NCBI RefSeq assembly: GCF_030767025.1
Contig: NZ_JASITE010000015.1
Location: 1-64,000 of the forward strand
Reading direction: 5' to 3'
DNA from: Nocardia sp. CC227C
GTDB taxonomy: Bacteria > Actinomycetota > Actinomycetes > Mycobacteriales > Mycobacteriaceae
Length of the DNA: 64,000 bases
Below the pieces are notes generated by a model, which ran no database searches, was not told the DNA's origin, and was given only the letters and a program-made list of their open reading frames with translations. This document shows, one piece after another, positions 61,925 to 64,000 of the stretch. A program made the translations under genes and the position numbers. Positions within the stretch are counted from its first letter, which is position 1; each line of letters starts with the position of its first letter.

Positions 61925-62689
61925 ATGTCCTCGCCTGTTCTCGTGCCCTTCCATCAAGACGAACCGCTCGCTCCCGACACCATCCCGATGCCGGGGCCGG
62001 GCTATCGGACCGTATTGCCCGGTCTGCCCGACGGCACCGTCTGGGAGCGACTGGTCGCCCTCTACCGGGAGGTGGCGGCCACGGTCGCCGAGGTCGAGGG
62101 CACGCCGGTGGTGCTGTCCGGGGATTGCACCGTCGCCCTGGGCACGCTGGCGGGTGTGCAGCGGCGCGGAATCGACCCCGCGATCGTCTGGTTCGACGCG
62201 CACGGCGACGTGCACACGCGCGAATCGTCGACATCGGGCTATATCGGCGGCATGTCGCTGCGGCTGGCGCTCGGGGCACACGCGGACCTGATGGCCGAAC
62301 CGCTCGGCCTGCGTCCGGTCGCCGCGGACCGGATGGTGCTGGTCGGCGCGCGCGATCTGGATCCCGGTGAGCGGGCATACCTGTCGACCGCGCCGGTGCG
62401 GCAATGCGCGGTCGACGCCATCACCATGCCGGAGGGGCCGGTGCTGCTGCACATCGACGTCGACGTGATCACCGCCGAGGAGGTTCCGGGTCTGCTCTAT
62501 CCGGTGACCGGCGGTCCGTCGCGCGACGCCGTGCTCGACTCGGTGCGGCGGGTGATCGCCACCGGTCGGGTCGTGGCCCTCGATATCGCGTGTCCCTGGA
62601 AGCCGGACGAGTACCCGGAGCGCGCGGATCTGATCGCCGCGCTGACGGGACTGCTCGACACCCGTGCGCCCGGCGCGGAGCGCGAGTGA
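61925..62689 (+). CDS. Arginase/agmatinase (ureohydrolase) family protein with altered metal site
   Basis: A 254-aa ureohydrolase-fold protein. The central metal motif WFDAHGDVHT (DAHxD) and the HIDVDV motif are present, but the N-terminal GGDH is SGDC, so the metal-ligand His is Cys, and the usual DP and the acidic substrate residue after the last motif are missing (ALDIACPW). It is shorter than most members (about 300). It may have another substrate or be inactive as a ureohydrolase. No ribosome-binding site is strong; ATG 61925 fits the family. Confidence 0.8.
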   Translation: MSSPVLVPFHQDEPLAPDTIPMPGPGYRTVLPGLPDGTVWERLVALYREVAATVAEVEGTPVVLSGDCTVALGTLAGVQRRGIDPAIVWFDAHGDVHTRESSTSGYIGGMSLRLALGAHADLMAEPLGLRPVAADRMVLVGARDLDPGERAYLSTAPVRQCAVDAITMPEGPVLLHIDVDVITAEEVPGLLYPVTGGPSRDAVLDSVRRVIATGRVVALDIACPWKPDEYPERADLIAALTGLLDTRAPGAERE

Positions 62690-62717
62690 CAGCGGATTTC
62701 CGGATCCGCCAGATTGC

Positions 62718-62752
62718 TTGACTCGTTCCAGAAAGCGGACGAGACTCTGGGT
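62718..62752 (+). promoter_or_regulatory. Candidate furA promoter
   Basis: TTGACT at 62718-62723, then 17 bases, then GAGACT at 62741-62746, a weak -10. With this placement transcription would begin close to GTG 62753, giving a leaderless or nearly leaderless mRNA, as reported for mycobacterial furA. Positional inference. Confidence 0.35.
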
Positions 62753-63184
62753 GTGCCCACGGCCACGGAATTCCAGCAGATGCTGCGGGGGGTTTCGCTG
62801 CGCGTGACCGCTCCGCGGGTCGCGGTGCTCAGTGCCGTACACGACCATCCGCACGCCGATACCGATTCCATCATCCGCGCCGTCCGCGCCCGCCTGTCGG
62901 CGGTATCGCACCAGGCGGTGTACGACTCGCTGCACACGCTGACCGCCGCGGGCCTGATCCGGTGCATTCAGCCCTCCGGATCGGTGGCCCGATACGAGAC
63001 GCGGGTCGGCGACAACCATCACCATGTCGTCTGCCGGAACTGCGGGGCCATCGCCGATGTCGACTGCGCCGTCGGTGCGGCCCCGTGTCTGACCGCGTCC
63101 GACGACAGCGGTTACACCATCGACGAGGCCGAGGTCATCTACTGGGGTCTGTGCCCCGACTGCGCCGCGGCCCGACGCCCCTGA
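62753..63184 (+). CDS. furA: Ferric uptake regulator family protein FurA
   Basis: A 143-aa metal- and redox-sensing repressor. The winged helix covers about 10-80 (LRVTAPRVAVLSAV; SHQAVYDSLHTLTAAGLI), then the metal region NHHHVVCRNCG with one CxxC and GLCPDCA with the second. The sequence IADVDCAVGAAPCLTASD matches mycobacterial FurA closely as I recall it. It represses katG, which follows by 30 bases. The GTG at 62753 gives the family length; a TTG at 62714 would add 13 residues. Confidence 0.93.
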   Translation: MPTATEFQQMLRGVSLRVTAPRVAVLSAVHDHPHADTDSIIRAVRARLSAVSHQAVYDSLHTLTAAGLIRCIQPSGSVARYETRVGDNHHHVVCRNCGAIADVDCAVGAAPCLTASDDSGYTIDEAEVIYWGLCPDCAAARRP

Positions 63185-63214
63185 TCGCAGCCCACTCCTT
63201 CAGGAAGGAATGTC

Positions 63215-64000
63215 GTGACATCCGAAACTCACAGCACCAGCGAGAGTGAGAACCCGGCGATCCCGGCCCCGACCCCCAAGACCGACCACCGCCCGCGCAC
63301 CAACAAGGACTGGTGGCCGGAGCAGATCGATGTCTCGGTGCTGCACGCGCACTCCTCGAAATCCAACCCGCTCGGCGCGGATTTCGACTACGCCGAAGAG
63401 TTCAAGAAGCTGGATGTCGAGGCGCTGAAGGCGGATGTGGCCGCGGTGCTGACCGATTCGAAGGACTGGTGGCCCGCCGACTACGGCAATTACGGCGGCC
63501 TGTTCATCCGCATGAGCTGGCACGCCGCGGGCACCTACCGCATCGCCGACGGGCGCGGTGGCGGCGGGCAGGGCGCGCAGCGCTTCGCGCCGCTGAACAG
63601 CTGGCCCGACAACGCCAATCTGGACAAGGCCCGCCGCCTGCTGTGGCCGGTCAAGCAGAAGTACGGCAACAAGATCTCCTGGGCCGACCTGCTGGTGTTC
63701 GCGGGCAATGTGGCCCTGGAGTCCATGGGGTTCAAGACCTTCGGCTTCGGCTTCGGCCGCCCCGACGTGTGGGAGCCGGAGGAGATCTTCTGGGGGCCGG
63801 AGGACACCTGGCTCGGCGATGAGCGCTACAGCGGCGACCGCGAACTCTCCGGTCCGCTCGGCGCGGTCCAGATGGGCCTGATCTACGTGAATCCGGAAGG
63901 GCCCAACGGTCAGCCGGATCCGGTGGCCGCCGCCCGCGATATCCGCGAGACGTTCGGCCGCATGGCCATGAACGACGAGGAGACCGCCGCGCTCATCGTC
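63215..64000 (+). CDS. katG: Catalase-peroxidase KatG, 5' part (runs off the window)
   Basis: The first 262 codons of a bifunctional haem catalase-peroxidase that removes H2O2 (and activates isoniazid in mycobacteria). The distal haem site is present in MSWHAAGTYR (Arg, Trp and His), and the Tyr of the Met-Tyr-Trp crosslink is in LIYVNPEGP. The sequence stops at ETAALIV, just before the proximal haem histidine. GTG 63215 has GGAAGG upstream (TTCAGGAAGGAATGTC). It forms the furA-katG operon. The rest of the gene, including the peroxidase-like C-terminal domain, lies outside the window. Confidence 0.97.
   Translation, partial: MTSETHSTSESENPAIPAPTPKTDHRPRTNKDWWPEQIDVSVLHAHSSKSNPLGADFDYAEEFKKLDVEALKADVAAVLTDSKDWWPADYGNYGGLFIRMSWHAAGTYRIADGRGGGGQGAQRFAPLNSWPDNANLDKARRLLWPVKQKYGNKISWADLLVFAGNVALESMGFKTFGFGFGRPDVWEPEEIFWGPEDTWLGDERYSGDRELSGPLGAVQMGLIYVNPEGPNGQPDPVAAARDIRETFGRMAMNDEETAALIV

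Noticed and set aside
60207..62378. 723-codon minus-strand frame spanning the MFS and regulator genes
   Set aside because: The real MFS and XRE-cupin genes lie in other frames with clear families; this frame is Arg/Pro-rich.

Overview
The window is high-GC actinobacterial DNA, most likely from a Nocardia or close relative in the Mycobacteriales. The evidence is an antigen-85-type mycolyltransferase (mycolic-acid envelope), a DevS/DosS-type sensor kinase with tandem universal-stress proteins, a furA-katG pair, a 13E12-repeat/DUF222 HNH protein and GTG/TTG starts with four-base stop-start overlaps. No rRNA, tRNA, CRISPR array, insertion sequence or prophage was seen.

Layout. 1-2.4 kb: an unrecognised two-gene operon (glycine-rich membrane/coiled-coil protein plus a soluble partner). 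2.6-3.7 kb: an amidase pseudogene. 3.7-9 kb: a compact, divergent aryl-amide type cluster (aryl-AMP ligase, carrier-condensation didomain protein, PLP decarboxylase, unknown protein). 9-17 kb: a patchwork of orphan genes in which four recognisable genes carry single frameshifts. 17-24.6 kb: a HEAT-like protein and the complete fructose phosphotransferase system (ptsI divergent from fruR-fruK-fruA-ptsH). 24.8-28.8 kb: a hypoxia/dormancy-type island (two tandem-domain stress proteins, a 19-bp minisatellite, a DevS-like kinase).

29.0-55.4 kb: a large thiazoline siderophore/metallophore cluster related to pyochelin, yersiniabactin and coelibactin loci. On the minus strand lie two YbtPQ/IrtAB-type ABC exporter-fold transporters, a flavin-dependent halogenase-like protein and a salicylate synthase. 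On the plus strand lie a 2728-residue NRPS (carrier-Cy-A(interrupted)-PCP-Cy-A-PCP), an 1823-residue NRPS (docking-Cy-A(MT)-PCP-TE), a saccharopine-dehydrogenase-like reductase, a thiazolinyl imide reductase, an atypical P450, two methyltransferases and a CPA2 antiporter, nearly all translationally coupled. The intergenic region between the two arms holds a Fur-like and an IdeR/DmdR-like palindrome. The organisation predicts salicylate made in situ, loaded on the first carrier, extended by three cyclised residues (two clear Cys codes, one Cys/Thr-like), then reduced, methylated and possibly halogenated. The cluster has no aryl-AMP ligase of its own; the only one in the window is 30 kb away in the small divergent cluster, so the two may work together.

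55.4-64 kb: a 31-residue membrane peptide, an Acg-type nitroreductase, a frameshifted membrane protein, the mycolyltransferase, an MFS transporter divergent from an XRE-cupin regulator, an arginase-family protein with an altered metal site, furA and the 5' part of katG, which runs off the end. Three 5-4-5 DevR-like boxes precede the stress proteins and the nitroreductase. Function calls come from reading motifs and remembered family features; no database search was run.
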